Shown piece after piece: positions 28,401 through 36,493 of a DNA stretch of 52,419 bases. The notes beneath the pieces were generated by a model. That model was not told the origin of the DNA and did not search any database. It saw nothing but the letters and a program-made list of their open reading frames with translations. Position numbers and translations under genes: made by a program. How positions within the stretch are numbered: position 1 is the stretch's first letter; each line of letters opens with the position of its first letter. Origin of the DNA: Plesiocystis pacifica SIR-1. Lineage in GTDB: Bacteria; Myxococcota_A; Polyangia; Nannocystales; Nannocystaceae. The stretch lies in contig NZ_ABCS01000074.1 of assembly GCF_000170895.1 (NCBI RefSeq), positions 1 to 52,419 on the forward strand. Reading direction: 5' to 3'.

Positions 28401-31400
28401 GTGCCCGTGGAGGTCGTCCACGAGGAGGACCTGCTCGGCTCGGTGTTCGCCGAGCTCACGGGCCTCGACAGCGAAGCGCTCATCGAGGAGCTCGCCCGGC
28501 TCAGCCGCGCGCTGCTCGTCAGCCCCGACTCCATCGACGATCGGGCCCGCCGTGCCGCGCTGCTGCTGATGCTCGGCGAGACCGGCTACGCCCGGGCGGA
28601 CCTGGTCCGGCTGTCAGCCTGGGCCGAGCGCGAGGACGTCAGCTTGCTGCGCCGCGACCGGGCCAAGGGGGTGCTGGCCGAGCTCGAGGACCGCTTCAGC
28701 GCGCTCATCGACCCCCGCGAGATCATCGTCGAGGACGCCAACGACGCCCGCGCGCCCATCCTCGTCGAGCCGGCCATCGCCGCCGTGGTCGGGCCGCGCC
28801 GCGAGCTGCTCGAGCCGTGGCTGCCGCTGTGGTCCCTGGGGCGCACGGAGAACCCCGGAGAGGCCCTCGAGCGCCTCGCTCGGGCGCAGCGGCGCCAGCA
28901 GGGGATGACCGCCGGCGATGAGGACGACGAGGCCGGCGAGGTCGAGGCGGCGCCCGAGCCCGAGGGCGAGCGCTCCGTCGAGGCCGCGGCGGCCGAGGAC
29001 GCCGAGCTGCTCGACGCCGAGCTCGTCGCCCGCTTGCTGCCCGAGCTGACCCGCGCGACCTGGCTGAGCCTCGAGGGCGGACGCGCGCGCACGGCCGCCC
29101 GGGTGTGGCTCGAGCTCTACGGCCACATGCGCGGCGAGCTGGGGGCGGCGCGCGAGCCCCTCGCGGTCGGGCTCGCGGCCGTGCCCGCGCTCCTCGAGCA
29201 CCTCGACGACCCCGGCAGCGACGCCCGCGACGCGGGCCTGGCCTTCGGCCTCGGCCGCGAGCTCGAGCCCCGCTACGGGCACACCTCCGTGCGCAGCCTG
29301 GCCTTCATCGCGGCGCTGCGCTCGGACTGGCGCACGGTCTCGCACACCGAGCACGCCCCGGGCTTCGAGCGCCTCGAGCTCCCCGTCGAGGAGCTGCTGC
29401 CCTCCCAGACCGCCCGCGTGCGCGAGGCCCTGCTGGTCACGCCCTGGGCCGGCGACGACGGGCGCGGCCAGGAGATGGTCCGCCCCGGCCGCAAGGGCGT
29501 GCTCGCCTGGGACGCGGAGGTCGGCGTCGTCGACCTCGAGCTGTGGTGCCGCGCCGCCCGGCCGGACCTCGATCCGAGCCGCGCCGAGCGTGCCTCCAAC
29601 CCGCGGGCCCTCGGCACGGCCAAGCTCGGCGTCGCCCTGCGCAGCGGCGACGATCTGCGCACGCGCCGGGAGGTCGAGGTCGGCGACGGCACGGTCGCGC
29701 GGGTCAGCCTGCCGGTCGAGTCGGCCTCGCGCCACCGCCTCGAGGTCGTGCTCGGCGAGGACCCGATCTGGCTGTGCGCGTGGCGTGGCGTGGCCCGGCC
29801 CGGGGCCGAGCTGGCCGAGGTCGAGCGCGAGCAGGCCCTCGTCGGCGAGGGCACCGAGACCTCCGAGTTCGTCCACGGCGGCGAGCGCGAGGCCATCGAG
29901 ACCCGCCGGCGGGCGCGGTGGTGGACCGTCGAGCGCGAGTCCGCCGTCGAGTTCGTCGTGCTCGGGCCGACCAGCGTCGACATCGAAGCCCGGGCGGTCG
30001 CGGCCGGGGACGTGACCTCGCCCGGACTCATCGCCGAGGTCGAGCCCCTGCGCCCGCGGGCCGACGCGCCCGGACCGTCCGAGGGCGAGCTGCCCCTCTC
30101 GCCGCAGGTCGAGCGCAGCGTGATGACCGAGCGCCGCCGCGCCTTCGCGGTCACCGAGGCGGTCAGCCACATCCTGCTGATCACCGAGCCCGGGCCGCAC
30201 CGGGTGCGCCTGCGGACCCGCTCGGGGCGGGCGGTGGTTCGGGCTCGCCTGCGTCGGGATCGGCCCAAGGACGACCCGCCCGCGCGCGTGTCCCTGGGCG
30301 AGCTGCTCAGCGAGGTCAACGAGCCCGAGTCCGTGCTGACCTGGCGCGGCGTCGGCCCGGGCCTGGCGATCGCCGCGGCCGAGCCCCACGGGCCCGTGCG
30401 CAACCGCATCGGCAGCTTCGACGGGCGCATCGTCGTGGGTCTCGACGACCTCGGCGACGTCGACGATCTGCGCCCGCGCCTGGGCGCGATGGTCACGGCC
30501 GGGTGGCGGCGCGAGCTCGTCGAAAACCGGCTGTGGATCTTCGCCGCCGCGCAGACGGCCGTGCGCAACGCGAGCCCGATCTCCTCGGGCGTGCGGCTGC
30601 GCCTGGCTGGGCGCAGTCGCCGGGCGGGCCTGCGCATGGGCGCCGAGTTCGACTCCCTCGCGGGCCCCTGGTACACGGGCCTCGAGGGCAGCATCCGCGG
30701 CGAGGCCTTCATCGACCGGCCGACTTGGCTGGGCCCCTTCCTCCAGCTGCGTCCGGGACTCAAGGGCGCGCTGCGCTGGCAGTCGCTCAACCGCGGCGGG
30801 GCCAACATCGGCGGCCCGGGCTTCGACTTCGAGCCGCACCCCCGGGTGTTCCTGCCCTACGTCCGCGACCACCCCATCGTGGTCGAGCCCGAGCTCGAGC
30901 TGCGCGCCTATCCGCTCCAGGACTTGGCGCTCTACACCGAGGGCTCCGTGGTCTTCAACAGCGACTTCGCCAGCCTCGACCGCGTCGACATCGACCTGGG
31001 CGCCCTGGGTATCGTGCGCCAGCCCTCGCCCTGGGTCCCGACCTGGGGTGTGGCCTACCAGGCCTCGCTGCGCCTGGCCGACGCGCACCGCTCGAGCTTC
31101 TTCGTGCGCCACACCCTCGGCGCGCGGCTGGGCGTGGGCGTTTGGGCCCGCGACTCCGTGCGCGTGACCTTTGGTGTGGGCGACCGCCTCTACCTGATTG
31201 GGTCGCAGCGTCCGCGCAACGTGTTCGAGCTGTGGCTGCGCTTCGACGGCGTATTTGGCCGGCGGTTGGGAGATTACGGCCCGCAGGAGCTGTGGTTCAG
31301 CGAGCCCTGGGCGCCCCGAGCGTGGGGAGACCACGCGCATCAAGCTGAGTCGACCCTCGCGCCCGTGCGCGGCGAGGTGCGAAGTCAAGCCTCGCGTTGA
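25419..31400 (+). CDS. Giant secreted protein with C-terminal beta-barrel-like region
   Basis: A 1,993-residue protein. Starting at the GTG at 25419 gives a classical signal peptide (LIGLAVLLALMVLG, cleavage near GRA-AP); GGAG lies about 10 bp upstream, and the gene overlaps the lipoprotein gene by 14 bp. An acidic Glu-Gly-Glu-Val linker follows. The middle alternates beta-rich modules and helical repeat-like stretches (about residues 1000-1300, TPR-like in pattern). The last ~330 residues alternate polar and hydrophobic residues with many aromatics (LRMGAEFDSLAGPWYTG, VRVTFGVGDRLYLIG), as in outer-membrane beta-barrels, although the very end lacks the usual terminal aromatic. It is a candidate outer-membrane export component for the CapB/CapC system. 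No family is recognised. Confidence 0.68.
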   Translation: MVAADARARLRGLIGLAVLLALMVLGPTTGRAAPGESQGEVEAEGEVETEGEVEAEPEQAQGEPAGGVSRRRARQAAADLGEALSSSPEAWRQSARERLVWRATRVGWPLAPLTELDPDADIHGAQLGASEALGEAEPAATLRPRVDLQPLLEQRAAMVGGFMPVPTVQGPVSIDADRAINVWIASLETVRVRRVSGAGTLRFVRIVDAHTAVVEQGRALEPGPDGELRWELSQPPADGAVWSIEAEGEATVVVERAVVRTPRYSAVEVEALLLAWIEEGRSPATMPRVLEPDDDLEAQLHLEAELGRELLKLDAADGVRDPHLEKAVVAWRQLSAMQGVDAGRLPVRPYFVGRRGRVHPVKLSDTSPRRLDTDDSRDYRLAELEAHGARRWTVRRRGTRSGPGVLYVDGRAWAPEGEALRDAELRVSAGGRVLERISLSRRPARHSVDPDTAFPQFEALVDESGHAVGEFATMAVPLAPGRREYTIELVGGPAMVAVREALRVEATGPGARRETPRGRLRHAHRQLERSESEIDPWLAALIAESEHERVQVGAGAPELEALGESSPALALAILATLAEDPALDRRQTRVLGEQAAQWLSALSADPDFDPTARGQLRARWITIAAIHGDRQLARLLVDAGTGTGSDPIHELPLEGLRVLAELLAPAQGTVRSPALALLELARRRAPTDEAIRGQLLYLWQDYTRWSKRRPISEVDSSLVPRGEWLVPRKGAPGLSDAGEREASWLRLSPGRVERVQAEIGGGLISRQLGVERVRNPRRMRLLDIYVASPVDRVEPVRLRVDDSVWWSPQLASVVRHRVAVPEGKHELQLDGPLGTIAWAELPPEEPIEDIDPERLGRRERLHDLSKVSWVLPGPQVPGYARLELRWPEDVPPQRTVIHIHQDGVEGTQTVLFDPRTRIGTDEQGEGIWDLEIDADATPIGPSPRAGQRHGVAFAVAARTRRVWFEVEGEVALAGGLSIRRALRPRELLDDDGGLVPVEVVHEEDLLGSVFAELTGLDSEALIEELARLSRALLVSPDSIDDRARRAALLLMLGETGYARADLVRLSAWAEREDVSLLRRDRAKGVLAELEDRFSALIDPREIIVEDANDARAPILVEPAIAAVVGPRRELLEPWLPLWSLGRTENPGEALERLARAQRRQQGMTAGDEDDEAGEVEAAPEPEGERSVEAAAAEDAELLDAELVARLLPELTRATWLSLEGGRARTAARVWLELYGHMRGELGAAREPLAVGLAAVPALLEHLDDPGSDARDAGLAFGLGRELEPRYGHTSVRSLAFIAALRSDWRTVSHTEHAPGFERLELPVEELLPSQTARVREALLVTPWAGDDGRGQEMVRPGRKGVLAWDAEVGVVDLELWCRAARPDLDPSRAERASNPRALGTAKLGVALRSGDDLRTRREVEVGDGTVARVSLPVESASRHRLEVVLGEDPIWLCAWRGVARPGAELAEVEREQALVGEGTETSEFVHGGEREAIETRRRARWWTVERESAVEFVVLGPTSVDIEARAVAAGDVTSPGLIAEVEPLRPRADAPGPSEGELPLSPQVERSVMTERRRAFAVTEAVSHILLITEPGPHRVRLRTRSGRAVVRARLRRDRPKDDPPARVSLGELLSEVNEPESVLTWRGVGPGLAIAAAEPHGPVRNRIGSFDGRIVVGLDDLGDVDDLRPRLGAMVTAGWRRELVENRLWIFAAAQTAVRNASPISSGVRLRLAGRSRRAGLRMGAEFDSLAGPWYTGLEGSIRGEAFIDRPTWLGPFLQLRPGLKGALRWQSLNRGGANIGGPGFDFEPHPRVFLPYVRDHPIVVEPELELRAYPLQDLALYTEGSVVFNSDFASLDRVDIDLGALGIVRQPSPWVPTWGVAYQASLRLADAHRSSFFVRHTLGARLGVGVWARDSVRVTFGVGDRLYLIGSQRPRNVFELWLRFDGVFGRRLGDYGPQELWFSEPWAPRAWGDHAHQAESTLAPVRGEVRSQASR

Positions 31401-31508
31401 GCGTATCCCTCGCCATCGACCTGGGCGGACACCTGGGCGGACTGCCAGGCTGAAAACTCGTCTGGCAGGCTTCGCTGCGCTCAAAAATGATCCACACTGC
31501 GGGCGGCC
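31401..31508. other. 108-bp gap with a 7-bp inverted repeat
   Basis: CTGCCAG (31442-31448) and CTGGCAG (31462-31468) form a perfect inverted repeat around a 13-nt spacer. This is the only sizeable gap between the CapC-side genes and the CapB-like gene, so it could hold a secondary promoter, attenuator or processing site. Confidence 0.35.
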
Positions 31509-34500
31509 ATGGCCAAGCGCGGGGAACGAGAGATCGGCGTGGATGCGTCGGTCGTCGAGGGCATCGAGGAGCTGCTGCGCGAGCTCCTGCCGCCGCTCAA
31601 CGCTCGAGTCCACCGAGTCCACGTCGGCCTGCTGGCCGAGCGCGTGGCCGTGCTCGCCGATCCCCGCGACCACGCGATCATGCTCTCGCGCACGGGCGCG
31701 AGCGCCTCGGTGTCGATGACCTCGATGCCCGTCGGGCCGACGCCGCCCTTCGTCTACGCGAGCTTGGCCGTGCTCTTGGTCCGCGCCGTGGCCAAGGCCC
31801 AGCGCGAGGTCGCGGCCGTCGACCTGCGCGTCGCGGCCCACGTCGAGGCCTACGCCCGGGCGACCACCGGCGCCGCCCGCCGGCGCCGCCTCGAGGCGAT
31901 GATCGACGAGACCGCGCCCTCGCGCGCCATGGCCCGCGGCGATCGTCGAGCGCTCAAGCGCCACCTCGACCTCGACGCCCTGCGCGAGCGCTTCGACAAG
32001 CGCCGCGACGACATCGCCGTCGTCGTCGAGCTGGGCATCATGGCCATGGGCGCGTCGATCGCCCACGGCCTCGGCAAGGCCCACGCTTCGCGGCAGCTGA
32101 GCAAGGAGATCATCCACCTGGTCGAGCAGGCCGACCCCGTGGGCTTCTTGCTCGAGCAGCTCGAGGCCCTGCGCCGGTGGACCACGCGCCTGGCCGTGCT
32201 CGAGACCATCGAGCGCTGCCTCGAGAGCCTCGGCCCGCCGCGACCGCGGACCAGCGCCGTGTCCTTGATGCTGGCGACGACGGGCTCGGGGCACCGCCGC
32301 GAGCCAAACCCCGTGCTCGATCGCCTGTGCGAGGTCACGGCTCAGCTCGCCCGCAGCGAGAGCGAGCACGAGTGGGTCCAGGCCCGGGCGCTGCGCTGCC
32401 TCTACCTCGTCGACACCGAGCGGGCCCGCGAGATCGTCCACGACCGCCTCGACCTCGACGGCGCCCGCAAGCAGCCGTGGCCGCAGCGCGACTTCCTGGT
32501 CCGCCGGCAGATCATCACGATCTTGAGCGAGCGCGTCGAAGAGCGCGCGGACTTCGAGCTGCTGGTCGCCGCGATCGAGCGGGGCGAGGACAGCGAGTTC
32601 GTGCGCATGGCTCACTGCGAGGCCCTCGTCGCCGTCGCCCGGGTGCGCCCCGAGATCCTGCCGGAGTGGACGGAGCTGCTCACGCGCTTCGCCGACGAGG
32701 GCAAGGGCAAGGGCGAGGCCGAGGCCGAGGCCGGGAATGAGGGCGAGCTGCCCCGGGTGCGCGCCCGGATGTGCCTGGCGCTGAGCGAAATCCTCGCTGA
32801 GGCCTTCGAGGCCAAGGTGCCCGACGAGGTCCTCGAGGCCCTGGTCCGCTCGGTCGTCGAGGGCCTGGCCCGGACCATCGCCCACGACCGCGACGACCTC
32901 GTCGCGCAGATCGCCTGCCGCGGCTCGGTCGCGGCCATCGAGGTGCTCTACGGCGACCCGCGCGGGGCGGCCATCGCCGGGGCGATGCTCGATCAGTTCA
33001 TCGAGTCGCTGCACCGGTGCCTCGCCGACCCCGATCGCAACGCGGCCATCCTCGAGGCCGCGGCCTCGGCCATCGAGGGCATCGACGCGATCATCCGGCC
33101 GGAGCGCAAGGCCTGGACCGAGGCCCTCGCGCCCGCGCTCTTGGAGGTGCCCTCGGGCGGCGCGCGGCGGATCCCCGTCCCGGTCCACGAGGGCCAGCGC
33201 CCCTCCAAGACCGAGCTCGCGCGCATCCTCGCCCAGCTGACGCGCAACGACTGGGGCGTGGACGTCGAGGCGCCCCAGCGCGGGCGCTTGCGGGTGCGCC
33301 GGGGCGACCACCGGGTGCTCCGGCTGTGGCGCATCCTCCACGAGCTGCGCCACCCGGCCAACAACAAGCGCCAGGCCTTCCTGCACACCACGGGGCGCCA
33401 CTACACGGGCTCCCTGCGCGCGCACCCGGGCCGCCTCGACGAGGTCACCGAGACCGTGGTCCCGGGCGAGCGCTTGTCGCTGCGCCCCGAGGCGGGCTGG
33501 GCCCGGCACCTGCCCCTGGTCGACGACGTCCTGTGCCTGCCGTGGCTGAAGCTGCGCCGGAGCGACGACCCGGTGACCCTGAGCTCGAGCCACGGGCGGA
33601 CCATCTTGCGCCTGGGCGGGAGCTTCACCGAGCGCCTGCGTCGACGGCTGCGCCTGAACCTGCGCTACGCCGAGCTGACCGAGCTGCGCAAGCGGACCCT
33701 GCTCTCGGACGAGCCCAGCGATCGCCGGCGCTTCGTGGACACCCTGCGCACGGACTACGGCGTGGACGTGCGCTTCGAGAGTCATCCCTCCCTCGCCCTC
33801 GGAGCTGGCGACGGCGACGGCGACGGCGAGTCGAAGGGCGAGGCCCTCGAGCGCCCCGTGCCGGCCCGGGTTCAGACCCTGTTCCCCGCGCACACCGAGG
33901 CCGCGCCGGCGAAGGCGGGCGAGGGCGAGGGCGAGGACGAGCACGACGCGGACACCCTCGTGCTCTCGCCGGAGACCGCCTCGCCCCTGATGCTCGCCCC
34001 CCTCGACTGGTTCGGCGAGCACCTGCACTACTTCCTGACCCTCGAGGGCAACAGCCAGGAGGCCCTGGGCCTCTACGCCCTCGGCCTGTCCGGGCTGTTC
34101 CTCGGCCTGGCCTACATGCACCGCCGGCGCATCGCCAACGCGCGCGCGGCCATCCCCCTGTCCGTGGGCGGCTGGGGGACGCGGGGCAAGTCCGGGACCG
34201 AGCGGCTCAAGGCCGGGCTGTTCCACGGCCTGGGCTTTCGGACCTTCTCGAAGACCACGGGCTGCGAGGCCATGTTCATCCACGCCGTGCCCGGCGGCCC
34301 GCAGGTCGAGATCTTCACCTTCCGGCCCTACGGCAAGGCGACGATCTGGGAGCAGCGCGACCTGCTGACCCTCGCGGCGGGCCTCGAGGCCGAGGTCTTC
34401 CTGTGGGAGTGCATGGCCCTCAACCCCGAGTACGTCGACATCCTCCAGCGCGGGTGGATGCGCGACGACTACGCGACGATCACCAACACCTACCCGGACC

Positions 34501-36383
34501 ACGAGGACATCCAGGGCCCGGCGGGCATCGACGTCGCCGGGGTCATCGGTCGCTTCGTGCCCCAGAGCAAGCTGGTGATCAGCTCGGAGCTGGGCTTCAA
34601 CCCGGTGCTGCGCGACTCGGCCAAGGAGCGCGACACGGAGCTCGTCGAGGTCGGCGACTTCGAGGGCGACCTGATCCCCGACGACCTCCTGGCCCTGTTC
34701 CCCTACTCGGAGCACCCCCGCAACATCGCCCTGGTCACCGAGATGGCCCGGCAGCTCGACATGGATCCGGAGCTGGCCATCGTGACCATGGCCGACTACG
34801 TCTACCCGGACCTGGGCGTGCTCAAGACCTACCCCGAGGTCGTCATCCGCGGGCGCAAGCTCGAGTTCATCAACGGGCACTCGGCCAACGAGCGCGCCGG
34901 CTTCCTCAACAACTGGCACCGCACGCCCTGCCACGAGATCGAGGAGGCCGCAGACCCGGCGCGCATGGTCGTCACGGTGGTCAACAACCGCGACGATCGC
35001 GTGTCACGCTCGGACGTGTTCGCGCGCTTGTTGGTCAACGACGTGACCGTCGACGCGCACGTCTTGATCGGCACCAACCTCGCGGGTCTGCAGATCTTCC
35101 TCGACCGCGCCCTCGAAAATTTCGTCGCCGGTCAGGAGCTCGTCGACGCCGGGGGCCTGGCCCAATCGGCCGGTCAGGAGCGAGCCCGTTCTCGGCTGCG
35201 ATCGCTGCTCGCTCGCGTCCGCGCGCCCGTGGACGAGTGGGAGTGGCGCGTGGACAGCCTCGCGCGCGTGGGCCTCGCGGCCCTGGGTCGCGCGATGGAG
35301 GCCGACGGGCCGCTCGTGGCGGCCGTGCGCGATTGCATCGCCAAAGCCCGCCAGGCGGGCGGGAGCGTGACCTACGACGAGGTGGTGGCCGAGCTCGGCA
35401 AGGACGCGGCGTTGACCCAGGCCCTCGGCGCGCTCGTCGAGGAGAGCCCCGAGGCGCCGGAGCTCGCGTTCGAGTACGACGTCAACGTCGCTCCGACGGT
35501 CGAGGAGTTCACGACCCACTTCGTCGCCAGGACCGCGCGCATGGTCGTCGCCGGCCGGCTGTCTCGGGAGCTCGAGACCATCCTCGAGCGCCGCGACGCC
35601 AGCGGGCTGGCCAGCTTCACGGCGAAGGTCATGACCTCGTGGACCGCGCTGTTCAAGGGCCTGATCACCGTGGTGTGGGATGCCGGCGCCACAGGTGACC
35701 AAATCATCGACCAGTGTGCCAAGGTCGCACCTCCGGGCGTTCACGTCACCGTGCTCGGCACGCAGAACATCAAGGGCACGGGCCTGGACTTCATCTATCG
35801 GTGGTTGTCCCTAGATGCCGTGGTCCAGGGCATCGCCAAGCTCTCGTCCGAGGACGAGCAGACCCGCCTCGATGCGCTGCGCGCTCTGGATGCCCACAGT
35901 GACTTTGGCTTCACCGACACCGGCACCATGGCGGTGCGTCTGCCGGGGGTCGAGGGCGGCAGCGCGCAAGAGGTCACCCAGCGCAAGGCGCTGATCGAAA
36001 AAGCCCGGGGCATCCACGCGAAAAAGCTCAAAGAGCTGTCGAGTACGGCCACGGGCGCCGCGGCCAAGGGCGGCAAGCTCTGGACCTGGATCGAGGGGTG
36101 GATTGATTTCATCGATGGTGCTGTGCGCTATCGGCAGTCACGCCAGCTCAAGCAGGACCTCATCGACTATCGCGTTAGCCACAACAAAATGGCGGTTGAA
36201 ATGCGCGAAATCTACGCACGCGCGAAAGGCGGCTGGCTCGGGAAGTATCTGAGCAGCAAGTTGCGCCTCCGGACCAAATCTGAGGACGGGGACGGCGATG
36301 GGGGTCAGGAAAACGAGGTTAGCCCGTCGCCGCGGAAAGAATCCGCTGAGCCTGTAATCGACGCGGAGTCGAGTGACCATTGA
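31509..36383 (+). CDS. CapB/PgsB poly-gamma-glutamate synthase domain in a 1,624-residue fusion
   Basis: The core, about residues 850-1230, is CapB-like. A single membrane segment (ALGLYALGLSGLFLGLAYMH) is followed by a basic stretch, then the P-loop GWGTRGKSG (Lys894), KTTGCEAMF, WECMALNPEY (Glu about 967) and TNTYPDHEDIQG. These are the landmarks of PgsB/CapB, a Mur-ligase-like ATPase that joins glutamates through gamma-amide bonds. Normal CapB is about 400 residues. Here ~850 residues precede it, much of it helical repeat-like (HEAT/ARM pattern), and ~390 follow, including a conserved-looking GTQNIKGTGLDFIYRW segment and a basic helical tail. It lies on the same strand as the CapC-like operon after a 108-bp gap. 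CapA is not present anywhere in the window. Confidence 0.82.
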   Translation: MAKRGEREIGVDASVVEGIEELLRELLPPLNARVHRVHVGLLAERVAVLADPRDHAIMLSRTGASASVSMTSMPVGPTPPFVYASLAVLLVRAVAKAQREVAAVDLRVAAHVEAYARATTGAARRRRLEAMIDETAPSRAMARGDRRALKRHLDLDALRERFDKRRDDIAVVVELGIMAMGASIAHGLGKAHASRQLSKEIIHLVEQADPVGFLLEQLEALRRWTTRLAVLETIERCLESLGPPRPRTSAVSLMLATTGSGHRREPNPVLDRLCEVTAQLARSESEHEWVQARALRCLYLVDTERAREIVHDRLDLDGARKQPWPQRDFLVRRQIITILSERVEERADFELLVAAIERGEDSEFVRMAHCEALVAVARVRPEILPEWTELLTRFADEGKGKGEAEAEAGNEGELPRVRARMCLALSEILAEAFEAKVPDEVLEALVRSVVEGLARTIAHDRDDLVAQIACRGSVAAIEVLYGDPRGAAIAGAMLDQFIESLHRCLADPDRNAAILEAAASAIEGIDAIIRPERKAWTEALAPALLEVPSGGARRIPVPVHEGQRPSKTELARILAQLTRNDWGVDVEAPQRGRLRVRRGDHRVLRLWRILHELRHPANNKRQAFLHTTGRHYTGSLRAHPGRLDEVTETVVPGERLSLRPEAGWARHLPLVDDVLCLPWLKLRRSDDPVTLSSSHGRTILRLGGSFTERLRRRLRLNLRYAELTELRKRTLLSDEPSDRRRFVDTLRTDYGVDVRFESHPSLALGAGDGDGDGESKGEALERPVPARVQTLFPAHTEAAPAKAGEGEGEDEHDADTLVLSPETASPLMLAPLDWFGEHLHYFLTLEGNSQEALGLYALGLSGLFLGLAYMHRRRIANARAAIPLSVGGWGTRGKSGTERLKAGLFHGLGFRTFSKTTGCEAMFIHAVPGGPQVEIFTFRPYGKATIWEQRDLLTLAAGLEAEVFLWECMALNPEYVDILQRGWMRDDYATITNTYPDHEDIQGPAGIDVAGVIGRFVPQSKLVISSELGFNPVLRDSAKERDTELVEVGDFEGDLIPDDLLALFPYSEHPRNIALVTEMARQLDMDPELAIVTMADYVYPDLGVLKTYPEVVIRGRKLEFINGHSANERAGFLNNWHRTPCHEIEEAADPARMVVTVVNNRDDRVSRSDVFARLLVNDVTVDAHVLIGTNLAGLQIFLDRALENFVAGQELVDAGGLAQSAGQERARSRLRSLLARVRAPVDEWEWRVDSLARVGLAALGRAMEADGPLVAAVRDCIAKARQAGGSVTYDEVVAELGKDAALTQALGALVEESPEAPELAFEYDVNVAPTVEEFTTHFVARTARMVVAGRLSRELETILERRDASGLASFTAKVMTSWTALFKGLITVVWDAGATGDQIIDQCAKVAPPGVHVTVLGTQNIKGTGLDFIYRWLSLDAVVQGIAKLSSEDEQTRLDALRALDAHSDFGFTDTGTMAVRLPGVEGGSAQEVTQRKALIEKARGIHAKKLKELSSTATGAAAKGGKLWTWIEGWIDFIDGAVRYRQSRQLKQDLIDYRVSHNKMAVEMREIYARAKGGWLGKYLSSKLRLRTKSEDGDGDGGQENEVSPSPRKESAEPVIDAESSDH

Positions 36384-36493
36384 CGTCACCCTTCGGCAGC
36401 TCTGATCGGACGGGCATACTGTTGCTAATTCGCGATGTTTAGCCGCCTATGCGGTAGCGACTACACAAATAATTTGAGCCGCACGAGCCTTGG
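36384..36493. promoter_or_regulatory. Lower-GC intergenic region before the DUF3179 gene
   Basis: A 110-bp AT-richer gap. A short palindrome CCGC-CTAT-GCGG is present at 36443-36454. It probably contains the promoter of the DUF3179 gene, but no clear -35/-10 pair was found. Confidence 0.3.

Noticed and set aside
28614..34934. Open frame of about 2,100 codons antisense to the giant secreted protein and CapB-like genes
   Set aside because: It spans a real gene boundary on the other strand and has Gly/Ala/Val/His-rich composition without motifs, as expected opposite GC-biased codons.
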